DNA of 64,000 nucleotides, taken from NCBI RefSeq assembly GCF_003335505.1, contig NZ_QPEX01000010.1:248001-312000 (forward strand), read 5' to 3'. The notes under the pieces were generated by a model. It was not told the origin of the DNA. It ran no database searches and saw only the letters and a program-made list of their open reading frames with translations. This DNA is from Bremerella cremea. Lineage in GTDB: Bacteria; Planctomycetota; Planctomycetia; Pirellulales; Pirellulaceae. Position 1 is the first letter of the stretch. Each line of letters opens with the position of its first letter. Shown one piece after another: positions 53,837 to 62,789 of the stretch. The position numbers were made by a program, and so were the translations under genes.

Positions 53837-54793
53837 ATGCCGTCGACGTTTCCCGTATTTGACCCTGCATCTCCTCAGGCGGAGTCGATACGAGATCTGT
53901 TTGTTCAGGTACTCTTCATAAGTGCGGCCATCTTCGCGATCGTTTCAGGCTTAATCTGTATTGCATTGGTAAAGTTTCGTGAGAGCGAGACATTGCCTGC
54001 CCAGGACTTCGGCAGCCACAAAAAAGAGATCGCTTGGATCTTAGGCCCCGTAATTGTGGTGATTTGGATTGCCGCGATCAGCATCAAACTGGTTCTGACG
54101 GTCAATGCCCTGCCCCCTCAGTACGCCAAAGGCGAATCAGCCTCCGACAACGATGTCGACATCTTCATCACTGGTCATCAATGGTGGTGGGAAGTTGATT
54201 ACGCTGATTCTGGGATCGTTTCGGCCAACGAAATCCACATTCCCACAGGGAAGAAACTACGCGTTAAATTGCAGTCGCATGACGTGATTCATTCTTTTTG
54301 GGTGCCACAACTTTCCCGCAAGATGGATGCCATTCCAGGCCACTCCAACTACATCTGGCTCGAAGCTAATTCGCCGGGCGTTTATCAGGGCCGTTGTGCA
54401 GAATACTGCGGCACACAGCATGCTTGGATGAACTTTCAAGTCATTGCCCACGACCCCGCCGACTTCGCCAGTTGGCAACAGAAAGAACAAAAGGTTGCCC
54501 CAACACCTACCACCGGGCAAGCTGCAGCTGGGGCCGAACTGTTTATGAAGCTGACCTGTTCGCAATGCCATGCGATTGAAGGAACGGATGCGAAGGAAGA
54601 CTTTGCCCCGAACCTAACCCATCTGGCCAGTCGGCGGGAACTTGCCGCTGGGGCGATCGCTTATTCCCCCGAAAATCTTCGCACTTGGCTGGCCAACCCG
54701 CAGGCGATCAAACCTGGCTGCAAGATGCCCAACTTCAAACTTAGTGACGAGCATCTCGATCAGCTTGTCGCCTACCTGGAGACCTTGCGTTGA
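53837..54793 (+). CDS. coxB: Cytochrome c oxidase subunit II with fused cytochrome c
   Basis: A 318-residue subunit II. Two N-terminal helices (about 22-45 and 66-90) precede the CuA domain. Its ligands are in DVIHSFW and in CAEYCGTQHAWM (Cys, Cys, His, Met), with the aromatic HQWWWEV segment. The last 90 residues are a class I cytochrome c (heme site CSQCH, axial Met in GCKMPNF), making this a caa3-type subunit. It opens a six-gene respiratory operon with overlaps or very short gaps throughout. It accepts electrons and passes them to subunit I for reduction of oxygen to water. Confidence 0.96.
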   Translation: MPSTFPVFDPASPQAESIRDLFVQVLFISAAIFAIVSGLICIALVKFRESETLPAQDFGSHKKEIAWILGPVIVVIWIAAISIKLVLTVNALPPQYAKGESASDNDVDIFITGHQWWWEVDYADSGIVSANEIHIPTGKKLRVKLQSHDVIHSFWVPQLSRKMDAIPGHSNYIWLEANSPGVYQGRCAEYCGTQHAWMNFQVIAHDPADFASWQQKEQKVAPTPTTGQAAAGAELFMKLTCSQCHAIEGTDAKEDFAPNLTHLASRRELAAGAIAYSPENLRTWLANPQAIKPGCKMPNFKLSDEHLDQLVAYLETLR

Positions 54794-57021
54794 GTATGCC
54801 GTTGGTGAAAACCTCTGAAACCGCTCCCGATGAAGCGACGCCGGCCTACGAGACCTTACTCTCGTGGGTGAGTACGGTCGATCACAAGCGGATCGGCATT
54901 CTCTATATCTGCACAGCCACGTTTTTTCTGGCGGTGGGTGGGTTGGAAGCGATGCTGATGCGTTTTCAGCTATTGCTGCCGCGAAACGATTTCATTTCGC
55001 CCGATTTCTTCAACCAGATGTTTACCATGCACGGCACCACCATGGTTTTTCTGGTGGGAATGCCGGTGCTGGTTGGGTTTGCCAACTATTTTGTCCCCTT
55101 GATGATCGGTGCCCGCGATGTCGCTTTTCCACGGCTCAATGCGATGAGCTATTGGATGTTGCCGATGGGGGGCATTCTGCTTTACTTCAGCTTCTTTACC
55201 GGCAAAGCCCCCGACGCTGGCTGGTTCAGCTATGCCCCTTTGTCGACCAAGCCGTACAACTTGATGGTTGCCCAAGACTATTGGATTATTGGGCTGCTTT
55301 GCTTGGGCGTGGGTTCGGTTGCGAGTTCGATCAATATCTTTGTCACCGTGCTAAGCCTCCGTGCCCCGGGGATGAGTCTGCAGCGGGTACCGCTTTTCGT
55401 TTGGATGAGCTTCATGATGGCAATCCTTACGATTTTGGCGCTGCCGGCGCTCAATGCGGCCCTGGCCATGTTATTGATTGATCGCTGGCTGGGTGCGGCC
55501 TTTTTCGAACCGGCTCGCGGTGGTTCGGCCGTTCTTTGGCAACACTTCTTTTGGGTGTTTGGGCATCCCGAAGTGTATATCTTGATCTTGCCAGCGTTCG
55601 GCATGATTTCGGAAGTGATCCCTGTTTTCTCGCGGAAACCGATTTACGGTTACTCCTTTGTGGCCGTCTCGAGTGCGGTGATCGTGCTGTTGAGTTACGG
55701 CGTTTGGGCCCATCATATGTTCGCCGTAGGGCTGGGTATGGGGGCTGATATTTTCTTTGCCATTGGGTCGCTGCTAATTGCCTTGCCAACCGGCGTGAAG
55801 ATCTTTAACTGGACTGCCACGATGTGGGGTGGTTCCATTCGCCTTACCACGGCGATGCTGTTTGCGGTCGCCTTCCTCCTGGAATTCGTCATCGGTGGGC
55901 TTTCAGGCGTGATGTTCGCAGCCGTGCCGATCGACTGGCAGTTGACCGACAGTTACTTCGTGGTTGCTCACTTTCATTATGTGCTGATTGGCGGCACAGT
56001 CTTCGGCGTTTTTGCGGCGACCTTTTATTGGTTCCCCAAAATGACCGGGCGGATGCTCAGCGAAAAGCTTGGCAAGTGGCAGTTCTGGCTTTGGGTGTGC
56101 GGTTTAAATGCCACCTTCATGTCTCAGCACTTGCTCGGCGTCATGGGCATGACGCGACGCGTGTACACCTATGACGCGAATCCCGGCTGGATGGCGTTGA
56201 ACATCATCGCCACCTTAGGGGCTGTGCTGATGGCTGGCGGCACCTTGATTTTGTTATGGAACATTTGGATCAGCCTGCGGAATGGGGAAGTTGCGGGCAA
56301 CAACCCTTGGAATGCCTTCACCTTGGAATGGGCCACCACGTCGCCTCCGCCAGTCGAAAACTTTGAAACCATCCCAGAAGTCAAAAGCCGACGCCCGGTT
56401 TGGGATATGGATCAGCCAGAGCATGCTGATTGGAAGGTCGAGAAATCGCCACGTGACTCTGGCCGACGCCCCGATAAGATGACCTCCTGTGCGTGGGCAT
56501 TCATCGCCTCGGAAGGTGTGTTCTTTCTGTTGCTGTTAGTCTCGTATGTGGTTTTCAACGCTCGGGCAGGCGAAGGGCCTACCTCGTCCAGCGCGCTCGA
56601 CGTAACCCGGACCGGGGCGTTCACGTTTTGCCTGTTGGCGAGCAGCGTTACGTTTTGGTTTGCGGAACTCGCCTTGAAAGCAGGTAAGCAGGCCCACTTC
56701 CGTCGCTGGCTAACGTTGACGATTGCCCTGGGTTTCGTTTTTATCGCTGGTCAGGCTTGGGAATATATTGGGCTTTTGCGCAGCGATATTACCATCGACG
56801 TGAATCTATTCGCCGCCACATTCTTTACCGTGACCGGTTTTCATGGAATGCACGTAATCGCTGGTTTGATTACGCTTTCGATCGTATTGACCCTCGCGTA
56901 CAAGAATGTCTTTACCCAAGATCGCACCAATGTTTTGCGAGCCGTAGGCGTTTATTGGCACTTTGTTGACGTGGTCTGGATTATCGTATTTTCAATCGTC
57001 TACCTGGGGTATCTACAGTGA
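54790..57021 (+). CDS. coxA: Cytochrome c oxidase subunits I and III fused
   Basis: A 743-residue fusion. I chose TTG 54790 because GGAG lies 8 nt upstream; ATG 54796 would be 14 nt from it. Residues about 1-555 are subunit I: heme ligand His in FTMHGTTMVF, the CuB/Tyr motif WVFGHPEVYILILP, the HH pair in VWAHHMF, and the last two heme ligands in VAHFHYVLIG. Residues about 560-743 hold five helices of subunit III (ASEGVFFLLLLVSYVVF, GFHGMHVIAGL, YWHFVDVVWI). It is a proton-pumping A-type oxidase by sequence. It overlaps coxB and ctaG by 4 bp each. Confidence 0.96.
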   Translation: MSMPLVKTSETAPDEATPAYETLLSWVSTVDHKRIGILYICTATFFLAVGGLEAMLMRFQLLLPRNDFISPDFFNQMFTMHGTTMVFLVGMPVLVGFANYFVPLMIGARDVAFPRLNAMSYWMLPMGGILLYFSFFTGKAPDAGWFSYAPLSTKPYNLMVAQDYWIIGLLCLGVGSVASSINIFVTVLSLRAPGMSLQRVPLFVWMSFMMAILTILALPALNAALAMLLIDRWLGAAFFEPARGGSAVLWQHFFWVFGHPEVYILILPAFGMISEVIPVFSRKPIYGYSFVAVSSAVIVLLSYGVWAHHMFAVGLGMGADIFFAIGSLLIALPTGVKIFNWTATMWGGSIRLTTAMLFAVAFLLEFVIGGLSGVMFAAVPIDWQLTDSYFVVAHFHYVLIGGTVFGVFAATFYWFPKMTGRMLSEKLGKWQFWLWVCGLNATFMSQHLLGVMGMTRRVYTYDANPGWMALNIIATLGAVLMAGGTLILLWNIWISLRNGEVAGNNPWNAFTLEWATTSPPPVENFETIPEVKSRRPVWDMDQPEHADWKVEKSPRDSGRRPDKMTSCAWAFIASEGVFFLLLLVSYVVFNARAGEGPTSSSALDVTRTGAFTFCLLASSVTFWFAELALKAGKQAHFRRWLTLTIALGFVFIAGQAWEYIGLLRSDITIDVNLFAATFFTVTGFHGMHVIAGLITLSIVLTLAYKNVFTQDRTNVLRAVGVYWHFVDVVWIIVFSIVYLGYLQ

Positions 57022-57848
57022 CGTCATTCGTCTTTCACGAATCGCTCTGGCACTGGTCCTCACTGGTTTGGCTAGTGGTATTACCAGCTCTCTTGGCGAC
57101 GCTTTGGTGGCGACCGGGCACCGCTTTGCGGACGGGGTTTCGGTTGATCGCACTATCGATTTTGCTGTTGGCGTTTGTCTCGCCCATTGGTGTGTTGGCC
57201 AATGGTTATTTGTTTAGTGCCCACATGGTGCAGCACTTGCTTCTGCTGCTGGTCATTCCGCTGTTTCTCTTGCTTAGCCTGCCTCAAGAGGCAACGGCGG
57301 CTGTTTTTCAACGGCCCGGCATGAAGACCATCGAACACCTGTTGGCGATTCCGATGCTGGGTTGGTGCTGTGGCCTCGGGGCGATGTGGTTTTGGCATGT
57401 GCCGTCGCTGTGCAGTGCCGCCACCGAAAATAGTTTGGTAGGGCTGATTCGCAATATCAGCTTCCTAGTCGCAGGCATCGCGTTTTGGTGGCCGATCTAT
57501 TCCCCCTTGCAGCGATATCGACTTGATCCGTTGATGGGCATTGTTTACTTGTTTTCGGCCTGCCTTGGCTGCACGCTGCTGGGAATTTACATTACCTTCA
57601 CGCCGGTGACGGTTTGCCCAGCGTTTGCGAATCCCGCAGATCGGGTTGGAATTCTGACCGCGCTTTACAAGGCCGGCTTTACGCCAAGTATCGATCAGCA
57701 GTTAGGCGGGCTGCTGATGTGGGTTCCTCCTTGTTCGCTTTATATTTTGGTGATTATCAGCGTCATGTGTCGCTGGTATACCCATGCGGAAACCTCCTCC
57801 GATCATCAACCTTCGCCCACTAGTGAGTTACCGAAGGCAACCGCATGA
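57018..57848 (+). CDS. ctaG: CtaG-type cytochrome oxidase assembly membrane protein
   Basis: A 276-residue membrane protein (about seven helices) of the caa3_CtaG family found with caa3-type oxidases. It begins at GTG 57018, overlapping coxA by 4 bp. SAHMVQHLLLLLVIPLFLLL and GAMWFWHVPSLCSAA are typical His-bearing segments, and FSACLGCTLLGIYITFTPV follows. The family is linked to copper delivery or assembly of the oxidase. Its position inside the operon supports this. Confidence 0.9.
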   Translation: MTSFVFHESLWHWSSLVWLVVLPALLATLWWRPGTALRTGFRLIALSILLLAFVSPIGVLANGYLFSAHMVQHLLLLLVIPLFLLLSLPQEATAAVFQRPGMKTIEHLLAIPMLGWCCGLGAMWFWHVPSLCSAATENSLVGLIRNISFLVAGIAFWWPIYSPLQRYRLDPLMGIVYLFSACLGCTLLGIYITFTPVTVCPAFANPADRVGILTALYKAGFTPSIDQQLGGLLMWVPPCSLYILVIISVMCRWYTHAETSSDHQPSPTSELPKATA

Positions 57849-58069
57849 ACGACAGCGAAAAACAAGTAACCGCCGACAACGAAACGCCGGCAACCACGGT
57901 CGAGGAAGCAGCACCGCCCCGCCCAACCTATGCCCCTGCCGGGATGGCCCTGGGTATCATGATGCTGCTGTGGGGCGTGACTACCATGTGGATCATGTCG
58001 ATCGCAGGTCTGGGAGTGATGATCTGGTCGCTGTGGACCTGGATGAACGAGATCCGGTTAGAAAGTTGA
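57845..58069 (+). CDS. Small membrane protein of the oxidase operon
   Basis: A 74-residue protein with an acidic soluble N-terminus (about 30 residues) and one long or two short hydrophobic segments (MALGIMMLLWGVTTMWIM, then LGVMIWSLWTWM). It overlaps ctaG by 4 bp (ATGA) and precedes the Rieske gene by 13 bp. It has the size and place of a subunit IV-like accessory protein, or a link between oxidase and bc complex, but shows no family motif I can name. Confidence 0.75.
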   Translation: MNDSEKQVTADNETPATTVEEAAPPRPTYAPAGMALGIMMLLWGVTTMWIMSIAGLGVMIWSLWTWMNEIRLES

Positions 58070-58082
58070 AAGGGAAGCATTC

Positions 58083-58610
58083 GTGAGTGAAAGTGCAGAC
58101 TCGCCGGAAGCGAGTGCCGAAGATAATCGCCGTAGTTTTCTCGCCCGTCTGAGCGTGATCGTTTCGTCGGTAATCGGAGCTGCGATTACCCTACCTGGCA
58201 TCGGCTTCGTACTGGCTCCGGTTTTCAAGCGTGAACCAGGTAAGTGGCAACGGCTGGGCAAGGTCGATTCGTACGACGTCGGCAAAACGGTCAGCGTCGA
58301 GTTCAAGAACGCCTCGGTCCGCGAGTGGGCAGGCGTTACGGCGTTAACCGGCGCTTGGCTGCGACGTGTTTCCCAAGAAGAATTTATCGCTTTCTCGATC
58401 AACTGCCGCCATCTTGGTTGCCCGGTCAATTGGATCGAAGACGCATCGCTGTTTATGTGTCCTTGTCATGGCGGTGTCTACTATTCCGATGGCGACGTCG
58501 CCGCTGGCCCCCCTCCCGAACCGTTGGCTCGCTACCAAGTACGGGTCCGCAAAGGCTTCGTCGAGATCGAGACTTCTCCTGTTCCTTTGACCACCAACGA
58601 TCAGGTTTAA
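58083..58610 (+). CDS. qcrA: Rieske [2Fe-2S] protein of the quinol oxidoreductase
   Basis: A 175-residue Rieske protein with a GTG start (58083), preceded by AAGGGAAG. A twin-arginine-like segment (RRSFLARLSVIVSSVIGAA) gives Tat export and the membrane anchor. Cluster ligands are complete: CRHLGC and CPCHGGVYY, each with Cys and His. It receives electrons from quinol at the cytochrome b site and passes them to the heme c domain of the next protein. Stop and cytochrome b start share one base (TAATG). Confidence 0.95.
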   Translation: MSESADSPEASAEDNRRSFLARLSVIVSSVIGAAITLPGIGFVLAPVFKREPGKWQRLGKVDSYDVGKTVSVEFKNASVREWAGVTALTGAWLRRVSQEEFIAFSINCRHLGCPVNWIEDASLFMCPCHGGVYYSDGDVAAGPPPEPLARYQVRVRKGFVEIETSPVPLTTNDQV

Positions 58611-60022
58611 TGATGATCGCTCAGATCTGGAAATGGATCGACGATCGGAGCGGATACTCCGACGTGGTCAAACCGATGCTAGAACATATCGTCCCGAGCG
58701 ATGCTCGCTGGTGGTATGTCTTTGGCAGTGCAACCTTGTGCGCGTTCATCGTGCAGGTTCTCAGTGGTATTGCCCTGGCCATGGTCTATGTGCCTGGCGG
58801 CGACGCGGCTTACGAAAGCCTGAAGTACATCACCAACGACGCGACGATGGGCTACATGGTGCGGGGCATGCACTACTATGGCGCTACGGCCATGGTCATG
58901 CTGGCCGTAATCCACATGACCCAGGTCTTTTTGCATGCGTCGTATAAGTACCCGCGCGAAATGAACTGGATGAGCGGGGTGGTACTGCTTTTTGTCGTCC
59001 TTGGGATGGCTTTTACTGGGCAGCTTTTACGCTGGGATGCCAACGGGGTTTGGTCCGTGATGGTCGCCTCGGAAATGGCTGGTCGTGTTCCTTTTATTGG
59101 GGCGTATATCGCGCATTTCCTGCTTGGCGGAGAGACGGTCGGAGGTTCGACGCTGAGCCGTTTCTTTGCGATTCACGTCTTCATTCTGCCAGGCTTGATC
59201 TTCGCGGGGATTGGTCTCCACATGTGGCTGATCTTGCGGCATGGTATTTCAGAAATGCCCAAGGTCGATCAACCGGTCGATCCGGAAACTTACAAAGAGA
59301 AGTACGAAGCCCGCCTCGAAAAGACAGGCGTTCCCTTCTGGCCGGTTGCCATGTGGCGAGATGTGCTTTTCTCGGCGGCGATGGTGGCCGTAATCTTGTT
59401 TTGCTCGCTCTTTCTTGGCCCACCAACGCTGGGGCCTCCGCCTGACCCGGCTTATATCCATGCCAACCCGATGCCGGACTGGTACTTCTGGTGGTACTTT
59501 GCCGTGCTTTCGATGTTGCCCCCAGAACTAGAAACCTATGTGATTCTGGGAATGCCAGTGTTGGGCTTGGTGATTCTGTTTATCTTGCCGCTGTTATCCA
59601 ATCGCGGACACCGTGTTCCCTCGAAACGTCCTTGGGCGGTGGGCACGGTCATCTTCGGAGCCACTGCGTTCGTGGTGCTGACGATCTATGGGTATCGCAA
59701 ACCCTGGTCGCCAGACTTTGCGGTGAAACCTTTACCGGCGAACTTGGTCAACAGCAACGATCCGCACATCCAGAAAGGTGCGCAGTTGGTGCATGATAAG
59801 GGCTGCTTGTATTGCCACAACATTGATGGCCACGGAGGATTTCGTGGCCCAGTGTTGACCTATATAGGCGACCGTTTGGATCGAGGAGAACTGGTCATCC
59901 GGATCACCAACGGTGGCTACAACATGCCCTCCTTCGCCGCATCGTTATCGGCGGAAGAGATGCAGGAGATCGTCGACTTCCTGCTTACTCGCACCGAACC
60001 GAAACCGGTCGATGCGAAGTAA
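58610..60022 (+). CDS. Cytochrome b with fused C-terminal cytochrome c
   Basis: A 470-residue protein starting at ATG 58610 or 58613; the open frame extends further upstream but only as overlap with the Rieske gene. Heme b ligands are His pairs in HYYGATAMVMLAVIH (13 residues between) and HVFILPGLIFAGIGLH (14 between), the second spacing as in cytochrome b6. The quinol-site motif is PDWY rather than PEWY, also b6f/Firmicutes-like. The last 85 residues are a cytochrome c with CLYCH and a Met in GYNMPSF. With the Rieske protein this makes a complete quinol:cytochrome c reductase. Confidence 0.94.
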   Translation: MMIAQIWKWIDDRSGYSDVVKPMLEHIVPSDARWWYVFGSATLCAFIVQVLSGIALAMVYVPGGDAAYESLKYITNDATMGYMVRGMHYYGATAMVMLAVIHMTQVFLHASYKYPREMNWMSGVVLLFVVLGMAFTGQLLRWDANGVWSVMVASEMAGRVPFIGAYIAHFLLGGETVGGSTLSRFFAIHVFILPGLIFAGIGLHMWLILRHGISEMPKVDQPVDPETYKEKYEARLEKTGVPFWPVAMWRDVLFSAAMVAVILFCSLFLGPPTLGPPPDPAYIHANPMPDWYFWWYFAVLSMLPPELETYVILGMPVLGLVILFILPLLSNRGHRVPSKRPWAVGTVIFGATAFVVLTIYGYRKPWSPDFAVKPLPANLVNSNDPHIQKGAQLVHDKGCLYCHNIDGHGGFRGPVLTYIGDRLDRGELVIRITNGGYNMPSFAASLSAEEMQEIVDFLLTRTEPKPVDAK

Positions 60023-60057
60023 CAGGGCTGGCAACATCAAACGCAGACAACCACCAC

Positions 60058-60969
60058 CTATGCAGATTGCTTGATCTGCTGCAGAGCAGCGGCGATTTGC
60101 TCTTGGATGGCTGCGTCCGGTTCGGAAAGCAGCGGCGAAATCGGACCGGTTTGGGCAATGCCAGCCAGTTGGGTGGCGCGGTGTAGAATGCTTATCGGTC
60201 CCAAGTTGTCGCGTAAGCGCTCTAGCGGAATAAACCGTTCCCGAATCGCTTCTGCCTGGTCCCAGTTACCGGCCTGAATCGCTTGTAGCAAATCGGTGGA
60301 AAGCTGAGGGAACACGCAGCCACAGCCGGTCGTGAAACCACCCAGGCCAAAATGCCGCATGTGTACGATTGCCGGTTGATCGCCTAGCCCGCTCAAAATC
60401 AGGCTCGGGTCGATCTTCTCGGTCAGCGCTTTGAGGTAGTCGTCCTGCATGTAATCTTCACGCACAACGGCATACTTAATTGCCGAGATCATTCCATCGT
60501 TGACCAGCGCGGTGGCATCGTCCACGGTTACCACGCCGCCAAACTTCAAATACAGCACAACCGGCTTGCCAAGTCGCTTGACCAGGTTTCGTACCCCAGT
60601 GCAAAAACCTGCCGAGGTGACAATGTCGCGTTGGGGCAAAACCATCGCGGTTGGAAACGCGAAGTCTTTTAAAATCTCGGCTTGATCGAGCATCGTTCCA
60701 TAAGCCGGACCAATTGCCGGAATCACCAACGAGGTGTCTGCCGCGAGTTCGCTGATCATCTCCAACGCCGTACGATATTCGGCCAGCGTCAGATGATAAA
60801 AGATTGCGTTGCCACCATAGAGAAGTGTCGAGATGCCTCCCTGCTCGATGTGACGAATAAGCTTCGCATTCTCTGCTTTATCGAGTGAACCGTCCGCAGC
60901 GCGTGCCAGCGAAGGCACCGCCCACACAGAACGAGAAATGGTTGCCGCCGATAATGGTTCCGTATCCAT
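60058..60969 (-). CDS. Dihydrodipicolinate synthase family aldolase
   Basis: A 303-residue class I aldolase/lyase of the DHDPS family. ATG 60969 (MDTEPLSAATI) is chosen because the barrel begins soon after (VWAVPSLARAADGSLD). The Schiff-base lysine is in SAIKYAVVRED and the family's GNAIFYHLTLAEY follows the usual GGxxGE position. The gene lies 31 bp downstream of an aldonate dehydratase gene, so it probably cleaves, dehydrates or decarboxylates a 2-keto-3-deoxy sugar acid rather than making lysine. The exact substrate is not determined. Confidence 0.85.
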   Translation of the reverse strand: MDTEPLSAATISRSVWAVPSLARAADGSLDKAENAKLIRHIEQGGISTLLYGGNAIFYHLTLAEYRTALEMISELAADTSLVIPAIGPAYGTMLDQAEILKDFAFPTAMVLPQRDIVTSAGFCTGVRNLVKRLGKPVVLYLKFGGVVTVDDATALVNDGMISAIKYAVVREDYMQDDYLKALTEKIDPSLILSGLGDQPAIVHMRHFGLGGFTTGCGCVFPQLSTDLLQAIQAGNWDQAEAIRERFIPLERLRDNLGPISILHRATQLAGIAQTGPISPLLSEPDAAIQEQIAAALQQIKQSA

Positions 60970-61000
60970 AGCCAATGAAGGTCCCTTGGTGAAAGCAATC

Positions 61001-62731
61001 TCAGTAAATATCAGGGTCTGGCGTCTGTGCGCCATGATGGAGAAAGTCAAAGTCACAACCGGCGTCGGCCTGGGTGACATGCTTAAGGAACATCGCACCA
61101 TAGCCACGCTGATAGCGCGCCGGAGGAGGTGTCCAAGCCGCTTTTCGCTGAGCCAGTTCGTTTTCGTCGACTAGCAAACGCAAGCTGCGCTGCTCGACGT
61201 TCAGTTCGATTAAGTCGCCAGTTTGCACCAAGGCCAACGGCCCGCCGACTGCCGCTTCAGGAGCCACGTGCAAGATGCATGTTCCGTAGCTGGTACCGCT
61301 CATACGAGCATCCGAAATTCGGACCAGGTCGCGTACCCCTTGTTTGAGCAAATGATCAGGAATGGGCAACATCCCCCACTCAGGAAAGCCAGGTCCACCT
61401 TGGGGGCCTGCGTTCCGCAAGATCAACACGCTATCGGCGGTGATTCCTGCGTCCGGGTCGTTGAGTTTCGCTTTAAGATCGCCGTAGTTGTCAAACACGA
61501 CCGCAGGGCCGGTATGATTCAACAGCCGAGGTGAGGCTGCGGTTGGCTTTACGACACATCCTGCCGGAGCCAGATTGCCACGCAAAACAAACGTGCCGCC
61601 ACTTTCAGAAATCGGATTGTCGACCGAGCGGATAATGTCCGTATCAATCACTTCAGCTCCGGCGATGTTGTCGCCAATCGTACAGCCGTTGACCGTGCGG
61701 CACGATCGATCGATGTGCGTGCCTAACTGTTCCAACAGTGCCCTCAAGCCGCCTGCATCGAAGAAGTCTTCCATCAAAAACTTCCCGGCTGGACGCACGT
61801 TGGCCAAGACTGGGGTCGTTCTCGATAATTCGTCGAACCGTTCCAGCGTCAAAGGAATTCCGGCTCTTCGTGCCATAGCGATAATATGCACAATCGCATT
61901 CGTCGAGCCTCCGATTGCCATGCTGGTGACAATTGCGTTGTCGAAAGAAGCTTCGGTTAAGATGTCGGCAGGGCGTAAGTTCTCTTTCGCCATCTCAACG
62001 GCTCGTCGGCCGGATGCCACGGCCAAGCGGGCATGTTCGGAGATAACCGCTGGTACTGAAGATGCCCCTGGCAAGGTCATTCCCATCGACTCGGCAATTG
62101 CTGCCATGGTCGATGCCGTTCCCATCGTCATGCAGGTACCTGCCGAGCGGGCGATGCAATTCTCGATCTCGCCCCAAGATTCATCGCACAGGTTACCGGC
62201 GCGGCGTTCGTCCCAATATTTCCAGGCATCGCTGCCACTTCCTAGTGTTTGATCTTTCCACCGCGCCTTCAACATCGGGCCGGCAGGTAGAAAGATAGCA
62301 GGACGATTGGCCGAGATCGCTCCCATGATCATCGCCGGGACCGTCTTATCGCAGCCCCCCATCAACACAGCGGCGTCGATCGGGTGACAGCGTAAAACCT
62401 CCTCCGTCTCCATCGCCAGTAAATTGCGATAGAGCATCGTCGTAGGCTTCATCATCATCTCGCCGAGCGACATCACCGGGATCTCAACCGGAAAACCGCC
62501 CATCTGCCAGATACCCCGCTTAACCTCTTTCACACGCTCAGGAAAGTGCGAATGGCAGGTGTTCAGGTCGCTCCACGTATTTAAGATCGCGATGACAGGC
62601 TTACCACGAAAATCTTGATCGTCGTACCCCATTCCTTTCAACCGCGAGCGATGCCCAAAACCGCGCAGGCTATCGGGATCGAACCAGCGGCTACTTGGTA
62701 ATTCGGGATTCTGTGACGGTTCAGAAGTCAT
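61001..62731 (-). CDS. IlvD/EDD-family sugar acid dehydratase
   Basis: A 576-residue dehydratase of the IlvD/EDD family. Iron-sulfur ligands are visible in NTCHSHF, MGGCDKT and SAGTCMTMGTAS, and the metal-binding stretch follows. The opening RWFDPDSLRGFGHRSRLKGM and the NTWSDLNTCHSHF motif are of the pentonate (arabonate/xylonate) dehydratase type rather than of dihydroxyacid dehydratase. It would convert an aldonate to a 2-keto-3-deoxy acid for the neighbouring aldolase. ATG 62731 (MTSEPSQNPEL) is used; a longer frame is unlikely. It is 58 bp downstream of the permease gene. Confidence 0.88.
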   Translation of the reverse strand: MTSEPSQNPELPSSRWFDPDSLRGFGHRSRLKGMGYDDQDFRGKPVIAILNTWSDLNTCHSHFPERVKEVKRGIWQMGGFPVEIPVMSLGEMMMKPTTMLYRNLLAMETEEVLRCHPIDAAVLMGGCDKTVPAMIMGAISANRPAIFLPAGPMLKARWKDQTLGSGSDAWKYWDERRAGNLCDESWGEIENCIARSAGTCMTMGTASTMAAIAESMGMTLPGASSVPAVISEHARLAVASGRRAVEMAKENLRPADILTEASFDNAIVTSMAIGGSTNAIVHIIAMARRAGIPLTLERFDELSRTTPVLANVRPAGKFLMEDFFDAGGLRALLEQLGTHIDRSCRTVNGCTIGDNIAGAEVIDTDIIRSVDNPISESGGTFVLRGNLAPAGCVVKPTAASPRLLNHTGPAVVFDNYGDLKAKLNDPDAGITADSVLILRNAGPQGGPGFPEWGMLPIPDHLLKQGVRDLVRISDARMSGTSYGTCILHVAPEAAVGGPLALVQTGDLIELNVEQRSLRLLVDENELAQRKAAWTPPPARYQRGYGAMFLKHVTQADAGCDFDFLHHGAQTPDPDIY

Positions 62732-62789
62732 GAGCAACCAGAAGGATGGGGGGGGAAGGCAAGCAGGAAGGACCATGGCTCATCGATCA

